Positions 1 through 5,221 of a DNA stretch of 5,221 nucleotides are shown here, piece after piece. The stretch lies in the NCBI GenBank assembly GCA_030643515.1, contig DAOWLH010000079.1, positions 1 through 5,221 of the forward strand. Reading direction: 5' to 3'. Position 1 is the stretch's first letter; each line of letters opens with the position of its first letter. Both the position numbers and the translations under genes were made by a program. Source of the stretch: Dehalococcoidia bacterium (GTDB lineage: Bacteria; Chloroflexota; Dehalococcoidia; Dehalococcoidales; DAOWLH01). The notes below the pieces were generated by a model. The model did no database searches. It was not told the origin of the DNA and saw nothing but the letters and a program-made list of their open reading frames with translations.

Positions 1-1049
1 GCACCGGCGCCACCTATGGCATGCCCGATCATTGATTTTGTCGAGCTTACCGGAATATTATGGGCATGGGGTCCAAAGACTGTCTTTATTGCCTTGGTCT
101 CCATCCTATCGTTCAGCGGTGTTGAGGTTCCGTGAGCGTTTATGTAGTCTATTTCATCCGGCCGGAGACCGGCCTTATCCAGCGCATTCTGCATAGCCCT
201 GGCAGCGCCTTCCCCGGTCTCAATAGGCTGGGTAATATGATGGGCATCGGCACTGGCCCCGTAGGATATGATTTCAGCCAGGATGTCGGCTCCCCTCTCC
301 CGGGCATGGGCCAGCTCTTCCAGGATAAGGACAGCAGCGCCCTCACTGATGACAAAGCCGTCCCGCTCACTATCAAAGGGACGAGAAGCCAGCTTTGGCT
401 CGTCGTTTCTTGTCGAGATGGCCTTAAGGGCATTGAAGGCGGCAATGCCAACAGGAGTCATTATCGACTCGCTGCCACCGGCCAGCATGGCCACGGCATC
501 ACCGCGCAGGATGTGCTCACGGGCAATACCGATGGCATCAGAGCCACTGGAGCAGGCGGTGGTGGTACACAGGTTAGGCCCCCTGAGCCCCAGGTTAATC
601 GAGACCTGGGCGGCGGCCATATCAGGAATCATCATCGGTACCAGAAAGGGGCTAAGCCTGCTCGGCCCCTCCTCCAGCATTACCTTCACCTGATTATAAA
701 TGGTGCCCAAACCACCGATGCCGCTACCTATGATGATACCAATTTCGCTCTGGTTGTTAGCGCTGATTGGAATTTTAGATCTTTCCACCGCCTGCTGGCT
801 GGCAGCCACTGCCAGCTGGGCAAAGCGGTCCATGTGGCGGGCATCTTTGCGGTTCATATGATCGATAGGCTCGAAGCCCTTTACTTCACCACCGAACTTG
901 GTCTCCAGAGCCTCGGTATCAAACAGGGTAATGTAATCAATTCCGGACTGACCGGCTACCAGCCCATCCCAGGTAACGTCAGGACTCTGGCCGAGCGAAC
1001 TCAACATACCGATGCCGGTTACAACTACTCTTTTGCCAGATTCAGACAT
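1..1049 (-). CDS. fabF: Beta-ketoacyl-ACP synthase II (FabF), 3' end cut by window edge
   Basis: Condensing enzyme of type II fatty-acid synthesis: it joins malonyl-ACP to a growing acyl-ACP in the cytoplasm, releasing CO2. I translated the minus strand from the ATG at 1049-1047 and obtained 349 uninterrupted residues running off the left edge; the family is about 410 long, so roughly 60 are missing. The thiolase-fold catalytic triad is complete: Cys165 in TTACSSG, His305 in AHGTSTP and His342 in KSMIGHAIGGAGA, at positions matching E. coli FabF almost exactly. The N-terminus (KRVVVTGIGMLSSLG) is also typical. An in-frame TAA lies 12 codons upstream of the ATG, and the only alternative start is a TTG three codons upstream. 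No clear Shine-Dalgarno is visible. No acpP lies directly upstream; mtaB is divergent there. FabB and polyketide-type synthases are less likely given the match to FabF spacing. Confidence 0.96.
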   Translation of the reverse strand, partial: MSESGKRVVVTGIGMLSSLGQSPDVTWDGLVAGQSGIDYITLFDTEALETKFGGEVKGFEPIDHMNRKDARHMDRFAQLAVAASQQAVERSKIPISANNQSEIGIIIGSGIGGLGTIYNQVKVMLEEGPSRLSPFLVPMMIPDMAAAQVSINLGLRGPNLCTTTACSSGSDAIGIAREHILRGDAVAMLAGGSESIMTPVGIAAFNALKAISTRNDEPKLASRPFDSERDGFVISEGAAVLILEELAHARERGADILAEIISYGASADAHHITQPIETGEGAARAMQNALDKAGLRPDEIDYINAHGTSTPLNDRMETKAIKTVFGPHAHNIPVSSTKSMIGHAIGGAG

Positions 1050-1078
1050 GACTACCAACGTGAGGGGATTCCCAGTAA

Positions 1079-1107
1079 TTTATATCATAAAATCAGCTTA
1101 CCTGCAA
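1079..1107 (-). promoter_or_regulatory. Candidate sigma-70-type promoter of fabF
   Basis: On the minus strand, TTGCAG (1107-1102) and TATAAA (1084-1079) are separated by exactly 17 nt. The -10 matches consensus at 5 of 6 positions; the -35 at 3 of 6, including the key TTG. Expected transcription start is near 1072, giving a leader of about 23 nt before the fabF ATG. An overlapping alternative -10, TATGAT (1089-1084), is also possible. The call is by inspection only. Confidence 0.5.
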
Positions 1108-1130
1108 GAAATGAGCCTGTTTGCTATAAT
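1102..1130 (+). promoter_or_regulatory. Candidate extended -10 promoter of mtaB, probably leaderless
   Basis: TGCTATAAT (1122-1130) is a perfect extended -10. A weak -35, CTGCAA (1102-1107, 3 of 6), lies 17 nt upstream, which is acceptable because extended -10 promoters depend little on the -35. The -10 ends 6 nt before the ATG at 1137, so the usual start point would fall on or within a base or two of the start codon. No Shine-Dalgarno precedes this ATG, which agrees with a leaderless mRNA. The -35 hexamer is the same six base pairs used, on the other strand, by the fabF promoter. Confidence 0.6.
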
Positions 1131-1136
1131 TCCTAT

Positions 1137-2408
1137 ATGGCTGATACCGCTAACACCGCCGGTAAAAAGAGCACTAGGGTCGCCCTGGTCTCTCTGGGTT
1201 GCAAGCTCAATCAGGCTGAGACCGAGCTTCTGGCCGGGCAGCTGGCTTCCGCCGGCTACCGGCTGGTAGCCCCCAGCAGTAAAGCCGACATCTACATCGT
1301 TAACACCTGTACGGTTACCCACATCGCCGACCGCAAATCAAGGAACCGGTTGCGTCAGGCTCACCACCTGAACCCCGATGCCCTGGTGGTTGCTACCGGC
1401 TGCTACGCCCAACGAGCCAGCCAGGAGATAAAGCAGATTGAAGGCGTTGGCCTGGCGCTGGGTAACGATGCCAAGATGAAGCTGGTATCCCTGCTCAGGG
1501 ACTCCGGCCATATAAAGTCCGATGGCAGACGTGGTTACAGCAGCCGTAACCGCGCTTTTATTAAGGTTCAGGATGGCTGTAACAGCTCCTGCGCCTACTG
1601 CATTGTGCCCCTGGTACGGGGCCGGGAGAAGAGCCTGCCGGATGAGGACATCATTGCCCAAGTTAAAGCAAGAACCGCCCGGGGTTGCCGGGAAGTGGTG
1701 CTTACCGGCACCGAGATCGGTGCCTACAGGCATAACGGGCTCGGGCTCGAGGAGTTGCTGGGGCGCATTCTAAACGAGACCGACGCCCTGCGGTTGAGGC
1801 TTTCCTCCCTGCAACCAGAAGCAATCACCACCAGATTTATTAAGCTGTGGCTCAACCCCAGGATGTGCCGCCACTTCCACCTCTCCCTGCAGAGCGGCAG
1901 CGATAGCACCCTCGGAAGAATGAAGCGTAGCTACCGGACAGCCGATTACTCCAGGGCGGTATCCTTAATCCGCCAGGTGGCGCCCGAAGCAGCCGTCACC
2001 ACCGACGTCATCGTCGGCTTCCCCGGCGAAACCGATGAGGAGTTTGAAGAAAGCCTTGATTTCTGCCGTCGCATGGAGTTTGCCCGAATCCACGTCTTCC
2101 CCTTCTCCCCCCGCCCCGGAACCGAGGCCACCCGGATGCCAGCACAGATAGGCGCCATTGTCAAAAAGCAGCGGAGCAACAGGATGTTATCCCTGGCCGA
2201 AGCCAGTGCCTGTAATTTCATCAGGCGATTCCTGGGCAGGACGATGCCGGTACTGTGGGAGCAAAAAACAGAGGGAATATGGTCCGGCCTGACCGATAAC
2301 TATATCAGGGTTTACACTAGGAACAATGAGGAACTGGCCAACAGGCTGCTGCCGGTAAAGCTGGTGAGGGTTTATAAGGATGGGGTGTGGGGGGAGGTGG
2401 CAGATTAA
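1137..2408 (+). CDS. mtaB: tRNA (t6A37) methylthiotransferase MtaB, radical SAM
   Basis: Predicted to convert N6-threonylcarbamoyladenosine at tRNA position 37 to its 2-methylthio form, using S-adenosylmethionine and two iron-sulfur clusters. The 423-residue product has the family order: an N-terminal MTTase domain (about 14-130) with cluster cysteines Cys22 (SLGCKLNQAETE), Cys58 (NTCTV) and Cys89 (ATGCYAQR); a radical SAM domain with CxxxCxxC at Cys148, Cys152 and Cys155; the TTDVIVGFPGETDEEF segment (288-303); and a C-terminal TRAM-like RNA-binding domain (about 365-420). GCKxNQxE and the length favour MtaB over MiaB or RimO. The reading frame stays open upstream to 132, but homology begins only after 1137, and the upstream part is antisense to fabF. 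The ATG at 1137 lacks a Shine-Dalgarno but lies just after a strong -10. The next plus-strand gene begins 40 nt downstream. Confidence 0.93.
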   Translation: MADTANTAGKKSTRVALVSLGCKLNQAETELLAGQLASAGYRLVAPSSKADIYIVNTCTVTHIADRKSRNRLRQAHHLNPDALVVATGCYAQRASQEIKQIEGVGLALGNDAKMKLVSLLRDSGHIKSDGRRGYSSRNRAFIKVQDGCNSSCAYCIVPLVRGREKSLPDEDIIAQVKARTARGCREVVLTGTEIGAYRHNGLGLEELLGRILNETDALRLRLSSLQPEAITTRFIKLWLNPRMCRHFHLSLQSGSDSTLGRMKRSYRTADYSRAVSLIRQVAPEAAVTTDVIVGFPGETDEEFEESLDFCRRMEFARIHVFPFSPRPGTEATRMPAQIGAIVKKQRSNRMLSLAEASACNFIRRFLGRTMPVLWEQKTEGIWSGLTDNYIRVYTRNNEELANRLLPVKLVRVYKDGVWGEVAD

Positions 2409-2413
2409 AGTAT

Positions 2414-2440
2414 TTGTAATTCAGTAAGGGCTTATATATT
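2414..2440 (+). promoter_or_regulatory. Weak candidate promoter before the AT-rich small gene
   Basis: TATATT (2435-2440) resembles a -10 and ends 8 nt before the ATG at 2449. TTGTAA (2414-2419) could be a -35, but the spacer is only 15 nt. The region is AT-rich, so such matches arise easily by chance. The layout resembles the promoters of mtaB and pckA, where the -10 nearly touches the start codon. Confidence 0.25.
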
Positions 2441-2448
2441 ATGGCTAA

Positions 2449-3024
2449 ATGGATGAAGGGGAAATGCGCAAGGCAATCAGACGTGCCGAACTAGAGCACA
2501 GATTAAAAGCAGATTGTCTTAGCACAGTAAGCGAACGAGCAACACGTTATCTGGAATTAGATTTCATTAAAGTAACGCCCAATGAGTATTTTTCTCCCAT
2601 TTCTGCTGAGTGCATACTTCTCTATCGCGATGGCTATTTCTTCGCCTGTATAGCCCTTTGCCAAGCAGTAGCCGAAGCAATAGTTCGTTTTTTAGGTAAA
2701 AAGAATGTTTGCAAAGCTTCTGACGATTTTAATAAGAGCATCCTTTTACTTAGCCGTAGAAGGATAATAACACCTGATTGTTATAAATGCCTAAAAGAAA
2801 TATGGAAAGACCGTAATGACTACCACCATCTGAACCCAAAAGTACCGACTGAAAGAACAAAGTTGCAAGCTATAGCAAAAAGTAAGATTACTGCTCTTCA
2901 CAATGTTGAATCACAGGTCTTCGTATTTGAATGGGTGGGTGGCGGTATTAAACCTAAGTACCCCAAATATTGGCCTGAAAACCGTAATGGGCTTTTAAGT
3001 GCATTTCTTAGATTTGAGCCCTAA
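2449..3024 (+). CDS. Small AT-rich gene, HEPN/DUF4145-like protein of unknown function
   Basis: I do not recognise a named family. The 191-residue product is soluble, mostly helical in appearance, with no signal peptide or membrane segment. Residues 53-130 resemble the HEPN/DUF4145 pattern: a helix with AECILLYRDGYFFACIALCQ (53-72), continuing through AVAEAIVRFLG (73-83), a linker, FNKSILLLSRRRIITPDCYK (94-113), then LKEIWKDRNDYHHLNP (115-130). RNDYHH (122-127) fits the R-x4-H signature of HEPN proteins, many of which are RNases or toxin/defence components. The C-terminal part (155-191) is Trp- and Gly-containing and unassigned. GC in sampled 60-base lines is near 42%, clearly below both neighbours, suggesting horizontal acquisition. 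The start is uncertain: TAA lies directly before ATG 2449, and Met6 (2464) is an alternative. No nucleotidyltransferase or antitoxin gene is adjacent. The 3' end overlaps the opposing GNAT gene by 30 bp. Confidence 0.75.
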   Translation: MDEGEMRKAIRRAELEHRLKADCLSTVSERATRYLELDFIKVTPNEYFSPISAECILLYRDGYFFACIALCQAVAEAIVRFLGKKNVCKASDDFNKSILLLSRRRIITPDCYKCLKEIWKDRNDYHHLNPKVPTERTKLQAIAKSKITALHNVESQVFVFEWVGGGIKPKYPKYWPENRNGLLSAFLRFEP

Positions 3025-3540
3025 ACTTGTATTTATTTGTCTGCCCGTTTCTTTTATCTTTCCCCCCACCTCCATCCCCAGCACCACCGAGGTCTCAATC
3101 TGGCGTGGCGGGATATCCCAGTATCTCCTCAGCAATTCATCCTTGTCGGGCACCAGCCCAAAGCCATTCTTCTCCCAAAAGGCTATCGCCCAACCGGCGC
3201 CAGCCCAGGTGCCCACCAGCAGGCGGGGAGTAGTCACCGTCTGTCTAAGATAATCAAGCAGCCGGCCGCCTATCCCCCGGCGCTGCCACCCGGGCAGGAC
3301 ATAGGTGTGGCGGATGAGGGTGACGTCCTCTATCGGCTCAATGCCCATCAGCCCCACCAGCTCGCCGTCTTCCTCCCAGCCGAAAAATGCAATCCGCCTC
3401 ATCTCCTGCTCCAACTCAGGCAGAGGCATATAGGGCCGGTGATAGCAATCGTCCGGTATTTTGCCCTGATAGGCCCGGGCCGACCGATTAATGATAAAAT
3501 ACATCCTGTCCCTGTCTTGCAGGCTCAAGCAGCGAATCAC
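2995..3540 (-). CDS. GNAT-family N-acetyltransferase, substrate unknown
   Basis: Predicted cytoplasmic enzyme transferring an acetyl group from acetyl-CoA to an unknown amine. The 181-residue product shows the GNAT order: N-terminal strand and helices (1-45), the central strands with ELVGLMGIEPIEDVTLIRHT (60-79), motif A with the acetyl-CoA pyrophosphate loop Q86-R-R-G-I-G-G92, and motif B GWAIAFWEKNGF (116-127). The fold should end near residue 157 (SVVLGMEV); the last 24 residues, KIKETGRQINTSLGLKSKKC among them, look like an added polar tail. The start is GTG at 3540-3538, chosen because GGGAGG lies 6 nt upstream. The gene is divergent from pckA (66 bp gap) and convergent with the AT-rich gene, overlapping it by 30 bp. 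The context does not reveal the substrate. Confidence 0.9.
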   Translation of the reverse strand: MIRCLSLQDRDRMYFIINRSARAYQGKIPDDCYHRPYMPLPELEQEMRRIAFFGWEEDGELVGLMGIEPIEDVTLIRHTYVLPGWQRRGIGGRLLDYLRQTVTTPRLLVGTWAGAGWAIAFWEKNGFGLVPDKDELLRRYWDIPPRQIETSVVLGMEVGGKIKETGRQINTSLGLKSKKCT

Positions 3541-3546
3541 CGGTAA

Positions 3547-3552
3547 CCTCCC
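3547..3552 (-). promoter_or_regulatory. Strong Shine-Dalgarno of the GNAT gene
   Basis: The minus strand reads GGGAGG, 6 nt before the GTG at 3540. It decides the start in favour of this GTG over the internal ATG at codon 13. It is the only strong ribosome binding site seen at a gene start in this window. Confidence 0.8.
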
Positions 3553-3568
3553 GCCAGGACTCTCCTAT

Positions 3569-3597
3569 TTGGCATTGATTCCAAAAAGAAGTAAGAT
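3569..3597 (+). promoter_or_regulatory. Candidate promoter of pckA, start point close to the ATG
   Basis: TTGGCA (3569-3574, 5 of 6 to the -35 consensus) is followed after exactly 17 nt by TAAGAT (3592-3597, 4 of 6 to the -10). An overlapping GATAAT (3595-3600, 5 of 6) gives a better -10 but a 20-nt spacer. Transcription would start near 3604-3607, leaving a leader of 0-3 nt before the ATG at 3607. The purine run at 3582-3596 contains AGAAG but is too distant to be a convincing Shine-Dalgarno. Confidence 0.45.
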
Positions 3598-3606
3598 AAT
3601 AATACC

Positions 3607-5106
3607 ATGCAACGGATTTCTGAAAAAGAATTCAAGCCCAAAAGGATAATTGACAACCCCTCCGAGGCGGAGCTCAGGGGGTGGGCGCTGGAGCGGGGCG
3701 GCATCATCACCGAGTTTGGCAATCTGGCAGTGGTCACCTCGGTGCGCAACCGCATCGCCAAGTTCACCGAGGTGGTGATGGGAGAGCTTTCCAGAGCAGA
3801 TGAGCAGCTCATCCGCCAGGTAATGGACTACCTTAAGACCAAAGAGATGATAAAGCTGGACAGGGTAATGTGCCAGACCGCCGGCTTCAAGAAAAACTGC
3901 CGCCTCTATGTCACCGCCGACTACCCAAGGCTGCCCCTCATGTGGGGCAACACCCTGTTCCCTCCCGAAGGCGGCCAGCCCGATTTTACCGTAATCACCG
4001 TGCCCGAGTGGCCGGAGAAGAAGGTGCTGGTATTCCCAGAATCCGGGATGACCCTGATTCTGGGGACCGACTACAAAGGGGAGAACAAGAAGGCGATGCT
4101 GCGCCAGGTGATGTACTGGGCCAAGAAAGAAGGCAACCTCGGCCTGCACGCCGCCAGCAAGATAATCCGTGTTTCCCGCGATGGCAAGCTCAGGGATTTC
4201 GGCTTTCTACTGTTCGGTCTTAGCGGCACCGGCAAGACATCCCTCTCCTGTCACTCACACTGGTTGTGCCACCCGGAGAGAGTGGTCATCAGGCAGGATG
4301 ATGTGGTCATGCTCAAGGCCGACGGCAGCGCCGTCGGCACCGAAGAGTCATTCTATCTAAAAACAGAGGGGCTTGAGCCGGCAGCCCAGCCCCTGCTCTA
4401 CGCCGCTGCCATAAGCCCACGGGCAATACTGGAGAATGTCTGGGTTGACCCCAAGTCCGGGCGGGTGGATTTCTTTAACCCGCAGCTGACCTCAAACGGA
4501 CGAGGCATGGTGAAAAGACGGGATATCGCCTTTACCGACGATTCTATTGACCTTGAAAAGGTTGACTATGTTGTTTTCATTACCCGCCGCTATGACATCA
4601 TGCCGCTGGTTATCAAGCTGAGCCCGGAGTGGGCGGCGGCGGCCTTTATGCTGGGCGAGTCGATAGAGACCTCAGCCGGCGACCCAACCCAGGCCGGCAG
4701 ACCTCTCCGGGTGGTCGGCACCAACCCCTTTATTGTCGGCTCATACGCGGAGGAGGGGAACGCCTTTATCCATATCCTGCGTCATAACCCCGATATTCAG
4801 TGCTTTATCCTGAATACGGGTAAGGTCGGCGGTATGGACCGGGGGCAGAAGATAACCGTCCCCGACTCGGTAAAGGTCCTTGAAATGATAGCCAGGGACG
4901 AGATTACCTGGCGCAGTGATGATTTCTGGGGCTACCAGGTGCCGGTCGAAATACCCGGCGTTGAGCTGGAACGGTTCGACCTTAATAATTTCTACACCAG
5001 AGATGAGATAACAGCACGCTCCGAGGAATTAATGAGGGAAAGGCTCGACTGGCTGGCCCGCTTTCCCGGGCTGGACAGGGATATTATCGGGGCTCTTGAA
5101 CCATAG
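3607..5106 (+). CDS. pckA: Divergent ATP-type phosphoenolpyruvate carboxykinase
   Basis: Predicted to interconvert oxaloacetate plus ATP with PEP, CO2 and ADP, the entry step of gluconeogenesis. The 499 residues are slightly shorter than typical PckA (about 530-540). By alignment to E. coli PckA from memory: Arg47 (VRNRIAK, for GRSPKDK Arg65), Tyr156 and Lys162 in LGTDYKGENKK (Tyr207, Lys213), His181 (LHAAS, His232), the P-loop GLSGTGKTSLS with Lys210 and Thr211 (Lys254, Thr255), Asp231-Asp232 (kinase-2, Asp268-Asp269), ENVWVD (276-281) and Arg299 (Arg333). The Lys162-His181 spacing of 19 equals that in E. coli. The C-terminal third departs from the family: FITRRYDIMPLV replaces FLTxDAFGVLPPV, the TAKVAGTE segment is not recognisable, and NTGK replaces NTGW. 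The start is the ATG just after a -10-like box; no Shine-Dalgarno. Stop lies 9 bp from the opposing gene's stop. Family membership is strong, exact activity less so. Confidence 0.85.
   Translation: MQRISEKEFKPKRIIDNPSEAELRGWALERGGIITEFGNLAVVTSVRNRIAKFTEVVMGELSRADEQLIRQVMDYLKTKEMIKLDRVMCQTAGFKKNCRLYVTADYPRLPLMWGNTLFPPEGGQPDFTVITVPEWPEKKVLVFPESGMTLILGTDYKGENKKAMLRQVMYWAKKEGNLGLHAASKIIRVSRDGKLRDFGFLLFGLSGTGKTSLSCHSHWLCHPERVVIRQDDVVMLKADGSAVGTEESFYLKTEGLEPAAQPLLYAAAISPRAILENVWVDPKSGRVDFFNPQLTSNGRGMVKRRDIAFTDDSIDLEKVDYVVFITRRYDIMPLVIKLSPEWAAAAFMLGESIETSAGDPTQAGRPLRVVGTNPFIVGSYAEEGNAFIHILRHNPDIQCFILNTGKVGGMDRGQKITVPDSVKVLEMIARDEITWRSDDFWGYQVPVEIPGVELERFDLNNFYTRDEITARSEELMRERLDWLARFPGLDRDIIGALEP
4318..4338. 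repeat. Perfect 9-bp inverted repeat inside pckA
   Basis: GCCGACGGC, a 3-nt AGC loop, then GCCGTCGGC form a perfect GC-rich hairpin. It is translated as ADGSAVG, just after the kinase-2 Asp pair. No T-run follows on either strand, so it is not an intrinsic terminator, and it may simply follow from codon choice. Confidence 0.6.
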
Positions 5107-5115
5107 GCCACCCGG

Positions 5116-5221
5116 TCAATCACAATAAAAGGCAATGCTCAGCGTACCGGTGCCGGTGGCATAACCCATTAGCGGGCTGAACTCGCCGAGCCACAGCTCG
5201 ATGCAGTTGAATTCTGAGGAC
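5116..5221 (-). CDS. C-terminal 34 residues of an unidentified gene, cut by window edge
   Basis: The minus strand is open from the right edge to a TGA at 5118-5116, encoding 34 residues that include IELWLGEFSPLMGYATGTGT and end in SIAFYCD. The other minus frame examined gives Arg- and His-rich sequence typical of a wrong frame, whereas this one has a balanced, strand-like composition. The gene would converge on pckA with only 9 bp between the two stops. I do not recognise the family, and the fragment is too short to assign a function. Confidence 0.5.
   Translation of the reverse strand, partial: SSEFNCIELWLGEFSPLMGYATGTGTLSIAFYCD

Noticed and set aside
149..693. Other open frames overlapping fabF (149-451 minus, 268-693 plus)
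   Set aside because: They are shadows of fabF in other frames, with Ser/Pro/Arg-rich composition and no recognisable motif.
132..1136. A 335-codon upstream extension of the mtaB frame (758-residue protein)
   Set aside because: It is antisense to fabF, which has a complete catalytic triad, its composition is unlike a real protein, and MtaB homology starts only after the ATG at 1137.
1098..2221. Antisense and alternative frames across mtaB (for example 1338-1733 minus and 1946-2221 minus)
   Set aside because: MtaB domains account for the whole interval; these frames carry no motif or start signals and arise from GC-rich codon bias.
2449..3540. The AT-rich gene and GNAT gene as a HEPN toxin with its antitoxin
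   Set aside because: Some toxin systems pair with acetyltransferases, but here the genes are convergent rather than an operon, and the GNAT gene has the base composition of the host region.
2999..3546. Plus-strand frames opposite the GNAT gene
   Set aside because: Pro/Ser/His-rich translations opposite a clear GNAT protein with a strong Shine-Dalgarno.
4318..4338. Internal hairpin as a transcription terminator or protein-binding operator
   Set aside because: No T-run follows and it lies in the middle of a conserved coding region; codon choice explains it equally well.
3537..4360. Frames overlapping the 5' half of pckA on both strands (including the 194-residue 3565-4149 minus frame)
   Set aside because: PEPCK motifs run continuously through the plus frame; the others lack motifs, and the 3565-4149 frame would also overlap the GNAT control region.

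Overview
This 5.2 kb window looks like an ordinary bacterial housekeeping segment of moderately high GC, with one visibly AT-rich insertion. It holds, left to right: the amino-terminal five-sixths of fabF (minus strand, cut by the left edge); mtaB (plus), divergent from fabF; a small AT-rich gene of unknown function with a HEPN/DUF4145-like motif (plus); a GNAT acetyltransferase (minus), overlapping that small gene tail to tail; a divergent ATP-type phosphoenolpyruvate carboxykinase, pckA-like (plus), divergent from the GNAT gene; and the last 34 codons of an unidentified minus-strand gene cut by the right edge. There are no RNA genes, CRISPR arrays, insertion sequences or att sites that I can see. 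All intergenic gaps are under 90 bp.

The taxon cannot be fixed from the sequence alone. The GC-rich codon use, the roughly 500-residue divergent PEPCK and the promoters lying almost on the start codons would fit Chloroflexota (Dehalococcoidia-like), but this is only a guess.

The genes do not form one pathway or operon: fatty-acid elongation (FabF), tRNA A37 methylthiolation (MtaB), an acetyltransferase of unknown substrate, and PEP/oxaloacetate interconversion at the gluconeogenic node. Adjacent genes alternate between divergent and convergent, except mtaB and the AT-rich gene, which are codirectional, so most are probably transcribed singly.

The most interesting points concern expression. 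The fabF/mtaB gap holds two back-to-back sigma-70-type promoters that appear to share one -35 hexamer, and the mtaB -10 (extended, TGCTATAAT) ends 6 nt before its ATG, which predicts a leaderless mRNA. A similar arrangement precedes pckA. The GNAT gene, by contrast, has a strong Shine-Dalgarno sequence. The best candidate for unexplored biology is the AT-rich small protein with an R-x4-H motif. I saw no convincing new multi-gene system.
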